Part shown: piece by piece, positions 8,956 through 18,346 of the stretch | How the letters are laid out: every line of letters starts with the position of its first letter | How positions within the stretch are numbered: the stretch's first letter is position 1 | Origin: Alphaproteobacteria bacterium | Lineage (GTDB): Bacteria > Pseudomonadota > Alphaproteobacteria > RF32 > CAG-239 | Assembly: GCA_017528205.1 (NCBI GenBank) | Contig: JAFXPE010000037.1 | Span: forward strand, 1 to 59,122 | Length of the DNA stretch: 59,122 bases | Direction: 5' to 3' | Notes under the pieces: model-generated | Told to the model about the DNA's origin: nothing | Seen by the model: only the letters and a program-made list of their open reading frames with translations | Database searches by the model: none | Made by a program: the position numbers and the translations under genes

Positions 8956-10866
8956 ATGACCACAAAAGCCAAAGTTGCAGTAGTTCTTCCCATATATAAT
9001 GTCGAAAAATATTTACGGCAATGCCTTGACAGCATTATCAACCAAACTCTCAAAGATATTGAAATTATTTGTGTTGACGATGAGTCACCCGATTCTTGTT
9101 TGCAAATTTTGCAAGAATATGCTGCCAAAGACGAGCGAATTAAAGTTATAACTCAACCCAATTCTCTGCAAGGAGCGGCTCGCAACCACGGTTTACAATA
9201 TGTCACCGCGCCGTATGTCTATTTTGTTGACTCTGATGACTGGCTTGATGTGACTTGTTTGGAAAAATTATACCATAAAATGACGGCCACCGATGCCGAT
9301 GTATGTATTTTGGGCGCATTGCATTATGATGATGCGCAACAGATGATTTTGCCAGATACTTTTTTAGATATGTCTTCTTTCCAAAACCGGCCTTCCGAAG
9401 TATGCCGTTACACCGATATTAAAAATGCCGTGTTTCGCCGTTGGGGACCTTTTTTTAGAATTCAAAAAACCGAATTTTTACGCCGTAACAATATTTTATT
9501 TCCGGAAAAGGTGCAGTATGAAGACGCCTTTTTTCACGTTCAATGTATGATTTTGGCACAAAGAATAACTTTTTGTGATGAAAATTTATATTTTTATCGT
9601 ATCAATCGCCCTAATTCGGTTATGACCTCTGACAGCAAAAATCGTTATTCTTTCTATATTTTCAATTTTTTGCAGCAATTTGACGATTTTTTACATTCAC
9701 AAAATATTTATGAAGATATGAAAGAAGAATATGCCAAATGCATTGTCGGACAAATCAAATATCATTTTTTGCGCCTTCGCGATGATTTAAAAGTTGAGTT
9801 TATCTGCCGTGCAGAGCAATTCATTAAAGAGCATCATCTTGAAGAATATATATCGCAAACCCCGTCAATCAATAAAATTTGGCAAGATGTTCTGCGGCAA
9901 CATTATAAAGTTTCCGTAGTGCTTCCGATATATAACACCGAGAAATACTTACCTAAATGTGTAGAGAGACTTTTGAGCCAAACCTTGCAAGCCATAGAAA
10001 TTATATGCGTTGACGACGGTTCTGACGATGATTGTCCGCAAATTTTGCAACAATATGCCGCCAAAGATTGCCGAGTTAAGATTATTACGCAATCAAATCA
10101 AGGTCTTCCTGCCGCCCGCAACACCGGAATTAAACAGGTTCATGCCGAATATCTGATGTTTGTTGATTCCGATGATTACCTTGAACCAAACGCGCTCGAA
10201 ATACTTTACAATAAAATGATTGAGCATACGCCCGACGTTGTGGTTTGCGATGTTGCCAACTTTATTGATACATCAGCCGAAAACGAAGAACAAAAACAGT
10301 TTTACGCCTCTTACGACGAATGGTTTGCCAAATTTGCAAAACCCGAAGGACTTTATAAAACAGAACTGAATATTCACCGTCAGTTAGCTTCGGTGGCTTG
10401 GAACAAACTTTATAAAATGGACATTATCCGCCAATATAATCTTGAATTTCCGATTGAATTGTGTAACGAAGATGAATTCTGGCTGTGGGCATATATGCTT
10501 CATTGCCAAAACTTTTATTTTGTGCCGCAAAAGCTGTATAACTACCTGCATCGATCGGATTCGATTATGGATAAATTATATACTTCGGAAAAAGCGCTTG
10601 ATATATTTGAACAATACACCAATGTTTATAAATACATAAAGAAATACAAAAACATTGTGCCTTATAAACCGATTTTAGCCAAATATTTTATGACAGCGGC
10701 CACGAATCGCAAAAACAAAATAGACAGCAAATATTATCCGCAATTGCTGAAAAAAGTTCGTGAATATACTTTTAACTGCAACCCTTCAGATATGATGTTG
10801 GATTTTTATTACAAAATCCGTTCTGAAATTACGGCCTTTAACAATAAGGAGAAACACGCCAAATGA
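8956..10866 (+). CDS. Two-domain GT2 glycosyltransferase
   Basis: A 636-residue protein made of two full family-2 glycosyltransferase domains in tandem. The first (about 5-300) has VVLPIYNVEKYLRQCL, IICVDDES and FVDSDDWLD. The second (about 316-620) has VVLPIYNTEKYLPKCV, ICVDDGSDDD, AARNTGI and FVDSDDYLE. Both keep the nucleotide-sugar-binding Asp and the DxD-like motif, so both may be active. GT2 enzymes of this type add sugars to lipopolysaccharide, capsule or glycoprotein glycans; the sugar cannot be told from sequence. AAAGGA precedes the ATG. The stop overlaps the next gene as ATGA. Upstream (8811-8955) is an AT-rich divergent promoter region shared with xseA. Confidence 0.9.
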   Translation: MTTKAKVAVVLPIYNVEKYLRQCLDSIINQTLKDIEIICVDDESPDSCLQILQEYAAKDERIKVITQPNSLQGAARNHGLQYVTAPYVYFVDSDDWLDVTCLEKLYHKMTATDADVCILGALHYDDAQQMILPDTFLDMSSFQNRPSEVCRYTDIKNAVFRRWGPFFRIQKTEFLRRNNILFPEKVQYEDAFFHVQCMILAQRITFCDENLYFYRINRPNSVMTSDSKNRYSFYIFNFLQQFDDFLHSQNIYEDMKEEYAKCIVGQIKYHFLRLRDDLKVEFICRAEQFIKEHHLEEYISQTPSINKIWQDVLRQHYKVSVVLPIYNTEKYLPKCVERLLSQTLQAIEIICVDDGSDDDCPQILQQYAAKDCRVKIITQSNQGLPAARNTGIKQVHAEYLMFVDSDDYLEPNALEILYNKMIEHTPDVVVCDVANFIDTSAENEEQKQFYASYDEWFAKFAKPEGLYKTELNIHRQLASVAWNKLYKMDIIRQYNLEFPIELCNEDEFWLWAYMLHCQNFYFVPQKLYNYLHRSDSIMDKLYTSEKALDIFEQYTNVYKYIKKYKNIVPYKPILAKYFMTAATNRKNKIDSKYYPQLLKKVREYTFNCNPSDMMLDFYYKIRSEITAFNNKEKHAK

Positions 10867-11363
10867 GCAATATCGACCCTACCGAGAACAAGCAAAAACA
10901 AGTTTTAAAGCTGTTCAAATATATTCCACTGTTCAGCATCAAAAAGCGTGGCGGCAAAACCGCTTTTTACCTTTTAGGGCTTCCGATTTGGAAAATCCGT
11001 CGTATGGAAAACGAGAATTTGATAAAATATTATTTTCTGAATATTCCGCTGTTTCGGCTGTATAAAACTTTCCAACCCGACGCAACGGATATTATGCTGC
11101 AAGAAATAAATAAATTTTCCGCCGAATTTAAAAAACAAATCACCGAACAAAAAAATATTTTGCTGAAATATAATAAGCGGTTTGATAAACAAGAAGCGAA
11201 ATTAGCCAAATTAAATAAATTGACCGAATTATCGGAACAAATTACCGAGCAAAATCGGCAACTTACTGACTGTTATTCGAACTTAACAGAAAAAGTCGAA
11301 GACCGGATGAAAGTTCATCACGCCGAGATTTTGGAACGAATTGATAATCTGCCGCGCAAATAA
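10863..11363 (+). CDS. Small protein with triple-repeat glycosyltransferase-associated module and coiled coil
   Basis: A 166-residue protein of no family I recognise. Residues about 17-70 hold three short units of similar shape: LFKYIPLFSI, YLLGLPIWKI and YYFLNIPLFRL. Each is aromatic/hydrophobic, then x-[IL]-P and a hydrophobic-basic end. The same arrangement occurs in the small gene at 14733-14945, and one or two units end the GT8 enzyme at 15145-16128. The remainder is a charged, Gln/Glu/Lys-rich predicted coiled coil. The gene overlaps the upstream glycosyltransferase by four bases (ATGA), so its function is probably tied to it, perhaps as a membrane-surface adaptor. Function is inferred from context only. 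Confidence 0.75.
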   Translation: MSNIDPTENKQKQVLKLFKYIPLFSIKKRGGKTAFYLLGLPIWKIRRMENENLIKYYFLNIPLFRLYKTFQPDATDIMLQEINKFSAEFKKQITEQKNILLKYNKRFDKQEAKLAKLNKLTELSEQITEQNRQLTDCYSNLTEKVEDRMKVHHAEILERIDNLPRK

Positions 11364-11388
11364 GAATATATTTCAACCAAAAAAAAGA

Positions 11389-11418
11389 GGAATGCCCGAT
11401 ATAGGCACACCCCTTTTT
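11389..11418. terminator. Imperfect bidirectional terminator hairpin
   Basis: Between convergent genes: TGCC/GGCA core with a seven-base loop, extended by GG/CC, and flanked by an A-tract on the left and a T-tract on the right. Several mismatches in the stem. Confidence 0.5.
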
Positions 11419-11425
11419 GATTAGC

Positions 11426-11851
11426 TTACACTTTTCTTTGAGTTTGCACAAACTTTATTATCGGCACTACCAGAAATACCAAGGAAAATCCCCCTATTGT
11501 TCCGGAAGTAACGCTACAGAGAGTGCTGACATACCTCAGAGCATAAACACAGAAACCGACAACGGCGACCGAATACAGGAAAACCAAGCCGGTATACCAT
11601 CCCATCGCATATGCATTTTCCTCACCGTATCCCCAAAAGAAGAGCACCAATAGCGCCACCATGCAGAACACGTTTACCATCCACACATATCCTAACGGTG
11701 TAAAGCCGCAAGCGGCGTACACAAACAGCGAAAGGAAGAAATCCAAGAATAATCCCAGCGTAAACAGATATAACTTTCCCGTTTTACGCCAATAACCAAT
11801 GATACCATTCATACGCACAATAAAATTTGATTGATGCCCGATTATTAACAT
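11426..11851 (-). CDS. Hypothetical four-helix membrane protein
   Basis: A 141-residue protein with about four hydrophobic segments (FTLGLFLDFFLSLFVYAA, VFCMVALLVLFFW, GLVFLYSVAVVGFCVYAL and FSLVFLVVPIIKFV). Family not recognised. The start is unsure: an internal ATG at 11810-11812 would give a 128-residue protein, and neither start has a clear ribosome site. It stands alone between a convergent glycan gene and the MORN-repeat gene. No function can be assigned. Confidence 0.6.
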   Translation of the reverse strand: MLIIGHQSNFIVRMNGIIGYWRKTGKLYLFTLGLFLDFFLSLFVYAACGFTPLGYVWMVNVFCMVALLVLFFWGYGEENAYAMGWYTGLVFLYSVAVVGFCVYALRYVSTLCSVTSGTIGGFSLVFLVVPIIKFVQTQRKV

Positions 11852-11891
11852 TTTCGGACATTGTTGTCAATCTTTTATGTGGGTAAAAAAA

Positions 11892-12494
11892 CTAACTTTT
11901 TTTTACGTCATTGGCGTATTCGCTTGTTTCAAGCAAATTTCCGTTTTCATCATAAACGCTGAAAATACCGTTCCGTTTTCCGTTTGAAAACTCGCATTGC
12001 AACATCAGGCGGCCGTTTTCAAAATATTCTTTGCAAGTTCCGTTACGCTCTCCCTGATAAAACACGTTTTCCTGTTGCAATACGCCGCTCGGATAATACA
12101 TCTTTGCCACCCCGTACAACAATCCGTTGCTGTATTGGCATTCCATTTTTAAGGTTTTATCCTCATAATATTCCCGATATGCGCCGTCGGGCAAATCATC
12201 ATTAAAGCTCATTTCCGCCCTAAGCGCTCCGCTTTCGTAAAAAATTCGACAGCCTCCGTTTTTCTTATCGTTATGATATTCGGTTTCGGCATAGACAATC
12301 CCATTCGGGTAATATTCTTTGGAAACTCCGTCCAGCAAATCGTTTTTGAAATTATATTCCGCCAACAGCTTTCCGTCTTCGGAATACGCCTTGCTTATTC
12401 CCTCCAATTTGCCGTCCACGAAATATCCCTCGGATTTCAACTGACCGTTATCATAATATTGCGCGACCGGTTGTTTATTTGTATTTTCTGCCAT
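11892..12494 (-). CDS. MORN-2 repeat protein (YwqK-like)
   Basis: A 200-residue protein built of about eight repeats of roughly 23 residues with the pattern YY.NG.L..E..Y.NG...G..., typical of the MORN_2/YwqK family. I chose ATG 12492-12494 because GGAG lies seven bases upstream and the repeats begin immediately. The frame stays open further upstream, but that part is antisense to the outer-membrane gene and the terminator. MORN_2 proteins are often immunity proteins or structural binders; no toxin partner is visible here. There is no signal peptide, so the protein is probably cytoplasmic. Confidence 0.8.
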   Translation of the reverse strand: MAENTNKQPVAQYYDNGQLKSEGYFVDGKLEGISKAYSEDGKLLAEYNFKNDLLDGVSKEYYPNGIVYAETEYHNDKKNGGCRIFYESGALRAEMSFNDDLPDGAYREYYEDKTLKMECQYSNGLLYGVAKMYYPSGVLQQENVFYQGERNGTCKEYFENGRLMLQCEFSNGKRNGIFSVYDENGNLLETSEYANDVKKS

Positions 12495-12509
12495 TTCCGT
12501 CTCCGTTTG

Positions 12510-12545
12510 ATAAAAAGCAAAAGAGTGCCGAATTATCGACACCCT
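12510..12545 (-). terminator. Intrinsic terminator of the outer-membrane protein gene
   Basis: Minus-strand hairpin: 11-bp arms with two mismatches (12521-12531 with 12535-12545), loop of three to four bases, followed on the minus strand by TTTTGCTTTTT. Confidence 0.75.
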
Positions 12546-12594
12546 TAATTTATTATAATTGCGGTTTGCTGTCAAGACGCCAATAAGGCATGGC

Positions 12595-13158
12595 TTAAAA
12601 TCTATACAACATTCCGACGGCAACCTCCTTATAATTATCCAAACGCTCGGCACCGACATACGAATATCTGCCGATAACACGCGCCGACCAATGGTCATTC
12701 ATATCGTATTGCATACCGCCGCCGATACGATACCCTACACGCATAAATCCGTCATCCGGCAGCCCCTTTTGCGTTACGTCATACAACGCCATACCGCCGG
12801 TTGCCACCAATCCGAAAGGGCTGCACATAATCGGCATTTTAGCGTATAAATCCATAGCATACGCGGCAAAACGTTGCTTTACGGAATTTCCTTCGTAAGC
12901 GTGCTTATTTTTAACCTGCCACGATTGTTGATAAGAAAATTCGGTATAGAGATTCTTGTATATTTCCATGCCCAAATCAGCCTTGGCCGAATTAAAATTA
13001 TCTTTCAAACCGCCGGCAGTTCCGCCCGGTTTTGCCTTAGAATAAACATATTCGGCACCGACATAAGGTCTTACGGCCGACCAATTTTGATGCATCATCG
13101 CCTGGGCATTTGCCGCAAACAACATGGCAACTCCGGATAATAACATTATTTTCCTCAT
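12595..13158 (-). CDS. Outer-membrane beta-barrel protein
   Basis: A 187-residue secreted protein. I prefer ATG 13156-13158 (MRKIMLLSG) because GGAG lies six bases upstream; an ATG four codons earlier overlaps that ribosome site. The signal peptide ends near ANAQA. The mature part has alternating beta-strand pattern (VRPYVGAEYVYSKA, LYTEFSYQQSW, ARVIGRYSYVGAE) and ends VGMLYRF with a terminal Phe, typical of an eight-strand OMP/porin-like barrel (OMP_b-brl). Closest match by eye is the small opacity/OmpA-barrel-like group. Its role may be adhesion or barrier function; the ligand is unknown. Confidence 0.8.
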   Translation of the reverse strand: MRKIMLLSGVAMLFAANAQAMMHQNWSAVRPYVGAEYVYSKAKPGGTAGGLKDNFNSAKADLGMEIYKNLYTEFSYQQSWQVKNKHAYEGNSVKQRFAAYAMDLYAKMPIMCSPFGLVATGGMALYDVTQKGLPDDGFMRVGYRIGGGMQYDMNDHWSARVIGRYSYVGAERLDNYKEVAVGMLYRF

Positions 13159-13282
13159 ATTTTTCTCCATTTATAAATTTCAAAAATTTTATTATTAGCA
13201 AGGTGTATATAAACGTGAAAAAGCAAATTTAAATAGTGACAGCGCAAAAAAACGCTTTTATGATGCTATTAAGGAGAAAAAA

Positions 13283-13921
13283 ATGTTTAAATGTCCGTCT
13301 TTTGAATGCAAAAAATGTCCGCGTTTGTTGGAATTTCGCGCACAAAATCAATTAAAATTTCCGCAATATCACAACGGTCCGGTCGAATCTTTCGGCGATT
13401 TGAATGCCGAAGTTCTGATAGTGGGTTTAGCTCCGGGGTTAAACGGCGCCAATCAAACCAATCGGCCGTTTACCAACGATTATGCCGGCGATATTCTCTA
13501 TCCGGCGCTGAAAAAATACGGATTTGCCGCCGGAAATTACGGCAAAGTTAAAAACGACGGCTTTAAGTTGAAAAATGTGCGCGTATCCAACGCCGTGCGC
13601 TGTGTGCCGCCGCAAAATAAGGTTACCGCCGACGAAATCGCCGCCTGCCGTCCGTATTTGCAAGCCGAAATCGCCGCCATGCCGAATTTAAGGATTATTC
13701 TTTCGCTCGGCTCGGTTTCACACGGCGCGGTTTTACAAGCGCTAGGCTATAAAAAATCAGCTTATAAATTTGCCCACGGGGCGGAACATAAACTGGACAA
13801 ACACGGAATGATTTTGCTCGATTCCTACCATACTTCGCGTTATAACATCAACACCAACGTCTTAACCGCTGAAATGTTTGATAAAATCATCGCAAGGTTG
13901 AAAGATTTGCTGAAGCAGTAA
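13283..13921 (+). CDS. Family 5 uracil-DNA glycosylase (UDGb type, Fe-S)
   Basis: A 212-residue DNA repair enzyme that removes uracil (in UDGb relatives also hypoxanthine and related bases) from DNA. Motif A is GLAPGLNGAN (48-57) with RPFTND following, which matches family 5 rather than family 4. The downstream motif SYHTSRYN (181-188) carries the active-site His. Four cysteines, C9, C12, C107 and C122, are placed as the [4Fe-4S] ligands of this family. AAGGAGAAAAAA precedes the ATG. It stands alone between an outer-membrane gene and a glycosyltransferase gene. Confidence 0.85.
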   Translation: MFKCPSFECKKCPRLLEFRAQNQLKFPQYHNGPVESFGDLNAEVLIVGLAPGLNGANQTNRPFTNDYAGDILYPALKKYGFAAGNYGKVKNDGFKLKNVRVSNAVRCVPPQNKVTADEIAACRPYLQAEIAAMPNLRIILSLGSVSHGAVLQALGYKKSAYKFAHGAEHKLDKHGMILLDSYHTSRYNINTNVLTAEMFDKIIARLKDLLKQ

Positions 13922-13953
13922 CTCTATAAAGACAAATCTTTGACCTTATAGAG
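13922..13953. terminator. Inverted repeat after the uracil-DNA glycosylase gene
   Basis: CTCTATA...TATAGAG arms with a nested AAGA/TCTT hairpin. No strong T-tract follows on either strand, so termination activity is uncertain. Confidence 0.4.
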
Positions 13954-13989
13954 CAGAATTTTGCCGAACAATTTAAATGACGCGGAGAT

Positions 13990-14724
13990 TTATTTTTCTT
14001 CAACTGATAAAATCAATAAACCGCCAAACAAAAGATATCTGCTTTGTTTTACAAAATGTTTTGCACAAATTTCTTCTTGTTCTGCGGCTAAAGCCGATGA
14101 CCGATTTGAACTTATGCCGTTACGCATAAAATCTGCCACAATTACATCAACATATTTGAAAATGCAACCGTTCTTCGCAAATACAATCCATTTTTCCCTA
14201 TCACTGGCAATTTTATACTTTTCATCATACAAACCGTATTTGTCGAACAAGTTTCGCTTTATGAAAGAACCTTGATGATTGATGACATCGTTTGTAAAAA
14301 AAGATAAGTCTATTTGAGTTTTATAATTAGTGCGTTTGACACGTCCGTCGGGATATATTTCATTAACATTGCCATACAACACATCGGCATCATGTTCTTT
14401 ATCTTTAAATACCTTTTCCAACACATCGTTTGCAACATAAATATCGCCACCATTCATAAAACTCAACCACTCGCCGGAGGCCAACTTTATGCCTTTATTC
14501 ATGGCGTTATAAATCCCTTTGTCGGGCTCGGAAATAAATACATTAATTCTGGAACGATATTTGTTTAATACCTCAACCGTACCGTCGGTAGAGCCGCCAT
14601 CCACCACAATCCATTCAAAATCCTGCCAAGTTTGATTGACAATGCTTTGGCAAGTCTTTTCTATTTCATCCTTAATATTGTAGCAAACGGTAATAATCGT
14701 CAGCGGCATCTTTTGTTGTTTCAT
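13990..14724 (-). CDS. GT2 glycosyltransferase (WcaE-like)
   Basis: A 244-residue family-2 glycosyltransferase with TIITVCYN, WIVVDGGSTDGT, SEPDKGIYNAMNKGI and FMNGGD, the variant DxD-site found in the WcaE-like group. ATG 14722-14724 is preceded by GAGG at six bases. An earlier ATG (14736) that overlaps the upstream stop as ATGA is possible but lacks a ribosome site. It works on an unknown surface glycan. It is co-transcribed with the small repeat-module gene just upstream and lies in the same cluster as the two-domain GT2 and the GT8. Confidence 0.88.
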   Translation of the reverse strand: MKQQKMPLTIITVCYNIKDEIEKTCQSIVNQTWQDFEWIVVDGGSTDGTVEVLNKYRSRINVFISEPDKGIYNAMNKGIKLASGEWLSFMNGGDIYVANDVLEKVFKDKEHDADVLYGNVNEIYPDGRVKRTNYKTQIDLSFFTNDVINHQGSFIKRNLFDKYGLYDEKYKIASDREKWIVFAKNGCIFKYVDVIVADFMRNGISSNRSSALAAEQEEICAKHFVKQSRYLLFGGLLILSVEEK

Positions 14725-14732
14725 CACAGACC

Positions 14733-14945
14733 TCATCTTACCACATATTTTTGTTTCATTTTCATCACCGGAATACCGCAAAAATAATATTTATAGGCTT
14801 CGTCATTGTCTTTTTTGCGAATTTTCAACAGCGGAAGGCCCAAAATCTTCCATACTTTCACATTGCCTTTATTCGACCAACTCAATATCGGCAAAAAGCC
14901 GAACAACTTGATTTTTTTTGAATGTTCTTCCATATCTTCCGCCAT
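14733..14945 (-). CDS. 70-residue protein consisting of the triple-repeat module
   Basis: Nearly the whole protein is the module seen in the gene at 10863-11363. Units: KLFGFLPILSW, WKILGLPLLKI and YYFCGIPVMKM, spaced about 20 residues apart. Two small proteins beside two different GT2 enzymes thus share this architecture. Possible amphipathic strands or helices lying on the membrane are suggested by the hydrophobic-Pro-hydrophobic-basic pattern, which is inference. The stop lies at the start of the downstream GT2, implying coupling. No signal peptide. Confidence 0.7.
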   Translation of the reverse strand: MAEDMEEHSKKIKLFGFLPILSWSNKGNVKVWKILGLPLLKIRKKDNDEAYKYYFCGIPVMKMKQKYVVR

Positions 14946-15085
14946 TTTACCGTTCCCTCATCATATATCATTTTTTGGTTATGATATTAAATTAAATGAA
15001 TATTTTTGCAAGCATTGTTTAGATGATGTTAAAATACTTTCAAAATAGGCACAAAATCAAATAGATAATACTTTTCAGAAAATAT

Positions 15086-15113
15086 TTGCATTTTGCTTCG
15101 CTTCAATTATATT
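15086..15113 (+). promoter_or_regulatory. Sigma-70-like promoter for the GT8 gene
   Basis: TTGCAT and TATATT separated by 16 bases, about 30 bases before the gene. The 199-bp divergent gap also serves the minus-strand glycan genes. Confidence 0.45.
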
Positions 15114-15144
15114 GTGATTATAATTAATAATATGGAGAAGAGCA

Positions 15145-16128
15145 ATGATTCCCGTTTTTCTGATTAGTGACGAAAATTATGCCAAATATACCGCCGTTAC
15201 GATTAAATCCGTCTTGTCCGGTACAAAAGAAAAGATAGATTTTTACCTTTTGGACGGCGGAATATCGGCAGAAAGCAAAAAAATTATATCAGAAATCGTA
15301 AATATGGCCGGAAGTTCCATAGAATTTATACCTATGGATTTATCCCTATTCAAAAATTTTCCGGATATCGCTCATTTTTCGTTAAACATGTATTTTCGCT
15401 ATTTAATTCCGGAGTTAAAACCGAATTTAGACAAGGCTCTGTACATAGATACCGATATGATTATCGGCGGTGATATCAGCAAAATTTACAATACTTCCCT
15501 CGACGGATACGGGCTGGGTGCCGTTCCGTACATAACGGAAGAATTGCACATCAAGTCCTTCCAAAAATACAAAGATAATTTGAATTTGCCGAAGAATCAT
15601 CTCTATTTTAATTCCGGATTACTGCTCATAGATTGCAAATATTGGCGCGAACACAACATCAGCAACGCGTTAATGACTATGACCGCCAAGCTTATCCATA
15701 AACTTGAAATGCCGGATCAGGATATTTTAAATATTGTCTTTACCAACAATTATAAAGTATTGCCTCGGCAATATAATTTGGTGGTTGATGAAAGCGTTAA
15801 ATTCTTAAACATAAACGATTACACCAATTCAGAAAAAGATTGCTTTGTGTTGCATTTTACGGGCGGTAAAGGCGTAAGACCTTGGGTACGTTTCAATGTT
15901 CCTTGCCGAAAGTTTTTCTGGGATATTGCCAAACAAACTCCGTATTATAAGGATTTACAATCCGAGTTGCTGATAAATCAAATATCCTTACTGGAAAAAC
16001 CAGATAACATTACAAAATATGTAACACTTTTCGGGTTTATTCCTTTTTTGAAAATCGTTACCAAAGGCAAAAAAGAAAAAATCTATTTATTTGATGTGAT
16101 TTTGCTTTTTAGTTCTAAAATTAAGTAA
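15145..16128 (+). CDS. GT8 family glycosyltransferase with C-terminal repeat module
   Basis: A 327-residue enzyme like the lipopolysaccharide glucosyl/galactosyltransferases (GT8). It has PVFLISDENYAKY at the N-terminus, YIDTDMI with the metal-binding DxD at 102-104, FNSGLLLID, DQDILN, and HFTGGKGVRPW near 234 as the C-terminal His/Gly/Lys-Pro-Trp motif. GGAG precedes the ATG by eight bases. The last 40 residues (LFGFIPFLKI, then a second weaker unit) are outside the catalytic fold and match the module of the two small genes nearby. This suggests the module is a common accessory of this glycan cluster. Confidence 0.9.
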   Translation: MIPVFLISDENYAKYTAVTIKSVLSGTKEKIDFYLLDGGISAESKKIISEIVNMAGSSIEFIPMDLSLFKNFPDIAHFSLNMYFRYLIPELKPNLDKALYIDTDMIIGGDISKIYNTSLDGYGLGAVPYITEELHIKSFQKYKDNLNLPKNHLYFNSGLLLIDCKYWREHNISNALMTMTAKLIHKLEMPDQDILNIVFTNNYKVLPRQYNLVVDESVKFLNINDYTNSEKDCFVLHFTGGKGVRPWVRFNVPCRKFFWDIAKQTPYYKDLQSELLINQISLLEKPDNITKYVTLFGFIPFLKIVTKGKKEKIYLFDVILLFSSKIK

Positions 16129-16136
16129 AAGAAAAC

Positions 16137-16168
16137 GCCGCCGGAGTGTTCCGACGGCGCTTTCGTTT
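16137..16168. terminator. Bidirectional terminator between GT8 and pnp
   Basis: GC-rich nine-bp stem (16137-16145 with 16150-16158, one mismatch), GTGT loop, T-rich runs on both outer sides. Confidence 0.8.
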
Positions 16169-16175
16169 GATTTGA

Positions 16176-18299
16176 TTATTTGTTTTCCAAATCTTCACCG
16201 GTTTCTTGGTTAACACGCTTAGCCGACAGCTTGATTTTGCCGCGGTTATCCATGCCTAAGCATTTAACCCACATTTCATCGCCTTCTTTATAGAAGTCGG
16301 AAACCGAAGCAATGCGCTCGTTCTTAACTTCAGAAATATGAACCAAGCCCTCGGTTTGTCCCAAGAAGCGAACAAACGCACCAAAGTCCATAATCTTGGT
16401 AATTGTGCCGTGATAAATCTTACCGGCTTCCGGCTCGGCCACAATACCGGTAATGATTTCAATCGCCTTCTGGCAATTTTCGTTATTGTTGGAAGCAATC
16501 GTAACCACACCGTCATCGGTAATATCGATTTTGGTGTTGGTCTTTTCGATAATTTCACGAATAACCTTGCCGCCGGTACCGATAACTTCACGAATTTTAT
16601 CGGTCGGAATCATCATGGTATGAATACGCGGCGCTTTCGGAGAAATTTCCGGACGCGGTGCAGCCAAAGCTTTAGCCATCTCGCCTAAAATATGGATACG
16701 TCCTTCATGCGCCTGAGCCAAAGCATTTTTCATAATTTCCTTAGTGATGGAAGTGATTTTAATATCCATTTGTAAAGCGGTCACACCGTCTTTGGTACCG
16801 GCTACTTTAAAGTCCATATCGCCGAGGTGGTCTTCATCGCCCAAAATATCGGTCAAAATTGCCACGCGGCCGTCATCTTCCTTAATCAAGCCCATGGCAA
16901 TACCGGCAACCGGCTTTTTCATCGGCACACCGGCATCCATCAAAGACAGGCAGGTGCCGCAAACCGTAGCCATGGAAGAAGAACCGTTGGATTCCATAAT
17001 ATCCGAAACCACGCGCAAGGTATAAGGGAAAACTTCCTTATCAGTCGGCAACATCGGATGAATAGCGCGCCAAGCAAGCTTTCCGTGACCGATTTCACGA
17101 CGACCAGGAGTTCCCAAACGACCGCATTCGCCAACCGAGAACGGTGGGAAGTTATAATAAAGCATAAATTCCTGCTTATATTCCGGCAACAAGCCGTCAA
17201 CAATCTGCGCATCATCCGGTGTACCCAAAGTTGTAACCACCAAAGCTTGCGTTTCGCCGCGTGTGAACAACGCCGAACCGTGAGCCTCCGGCAACATTCC
17301 GACCTCACATTGAATCGGGCGTACCGTCTTGGTATCACGGCCGTCGATACGATGACCGGTAGTTAAAACTTTTTCACGCATGGTGTGGTGCATAACGTTT
17401 TCGATTGCATCACCCACGAATGCCATTTCCACTTCATTTTCCGGATCAATCGTAGCCTTAACTTCTTCCGCCAACTGGCCGAGCATGGTGCCGCGTTCCA
17501 ACTTGTCGGTAATACCGAAGGCTTCGTTATAGCGTGCACCGAAATCCTTCATAATACGTTCGCTCAAAGCGGTGTATTCCGGCGGAAATTCCGGAGCTTC
17601 CCATTTTTCTTTACCGGCTTCGGCCGCCATTTCTTTAATCAGTTTAATCACCGGTTGGAAACTTTCAAAACCGAACATAACCGAACCGAGCATCACTTCT
17701 TCCGAAAGTTCGTTAGCTTCGGATTCAACCATCAAAACGCCCTCTTCGGTTCCGGCAACGGTCAGCTTCAATTCAGATTCCGCTTGTTCATCAATTGTCG
17801 GGTTCAAAATATATTCACCGTTTTTATAGCCAACGTTAGCCGCGCCAATCGGCCCCATAAACGGAATGCCAGAAACAGCCAAAGCAGCCGAAGCGGCAAC
17901 CATCGAAACCACATCGGAATCATTCTTTTGGTCGTGCGACAATACGGTGCAAACAATTTGTACTTCGTTTTTGAACGCATCCGGAAACAGCGGACGTATC
18001 GGTCTGTCGATCAAGCGTGAAATCAACACTTCACGCTCCGAAGGCTTACCTTCACGTTTCATAAATCCGCCCGGAATTTTGCCGGTTGCGTAATATTTTT
18101 CCTGATAGTTAACGGTTAAAGGAAAGAAATCCTGATCCGCTTTCACTTCCTTTGCAGCCACCACAGTTGCAACAACCACTGTTTCTCCGTATGTTGCCAC
18201 AACCGCACCGGTTGCCTGTCGGGCAATCTTACCTGTTTCCAATACCAATTTACGACCGCCCCAATCCATTTCTTTGCGGCAAACTTTAAAATCTATCAT
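16176..18299 (-). CDS. pnp: Polyribonucleotide nucleotidyltransferase (PNPase)
   Basis: A 707-residue 3'-to-5' phosphorolytic RNA-degrading enzyme. Start chosen at ATG 18297-18299 ([10 protein letters not shown]), with AAAGGA upstream; the open frame continues 16 codons further but is Lys-rich leader. Two RNase PH-like domains are visible ([12 protein letters not shown] in the first; [21 protein letters not shown] and [18 protein letters not shown] in the second). A KH domain ([15 protein letters not shown]) and an S1 domain ([15 protein letters not shown]) follow, with a short acidic tail. It is preceded by rpsO, the conserved arrangement. Two hairpins in the rpsO-pnp gap may mediate autoregulation. 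Confidence 0.97.
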   Translation of the reverse strand: MIDFKVCRKEMDWGGRKLVLETGKIARQATGAVVATYGETVVVATVVAAKEVKADQDFFPLTVNYQEKYYATGKIPGGFMKREGKPSEREVLISRLIDRPIRPLFPDAFKNEVQIVCTVLSHDQKNDSDVVSMVAASAALAVSGIPFMGPIGAANVGYKNGEYILNPTIDEQAESELKLTVAGTEEGVLMVESEANELSEEVMLGSVMFGFESFQPVIKLIKEMAAEAGKEKWEAPEFPPEYTALSERIMKDFGARYNEAFGITDKLERGTMLGQLAEEVKATIDPENEVEMAFVGDAIENVMHHTMREKVLTTGHRIDGRDTKTVRPIQCEVGMLPEAHGSALFTRGETQALVVTTLGTPDDAQIVDGLLPEYKQEFMLYYNFPPFSVGECGRLGTPGRREIGHGKLAWRAIHPMLPTDKEVFPYTLRVVSDIMESNGSSSMATVCGTCLSLMDAGVPMKKPVAGIAMGLIKEDDGRVAILTDILGDEDHLGDMDFKVAGTKDGVTALQMDIKITSITKEIMKNALAQAHEGRIHILGEMAKALAAPRPEISPKAPRIHTMMIPTDKIREVIGTGGKVIREIIEKTNTKIDITDDGVVTIASNNNENCQKAIEIITGIVAEPEAGKIYHGTITKIMDFGAFVRFLGQTEGLVHISEVKNERIASVSDFYKEGDEMWVKCLGMDNRGKIKLSAKRVNQETGEDLENK

Positions 18300-18346
18300 A
18301 TTTTTCTTTCCTTTCTTTTCATCTTTTTCATCTTTAAAAAACCTCA

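Noticed and set aside
12495..12698. Upstream extension of the MORN protein
   Set aside because: It crosses the terminator and is antisense to the outer-membrane gene; the ATG at 12494 has a good ribosome site.
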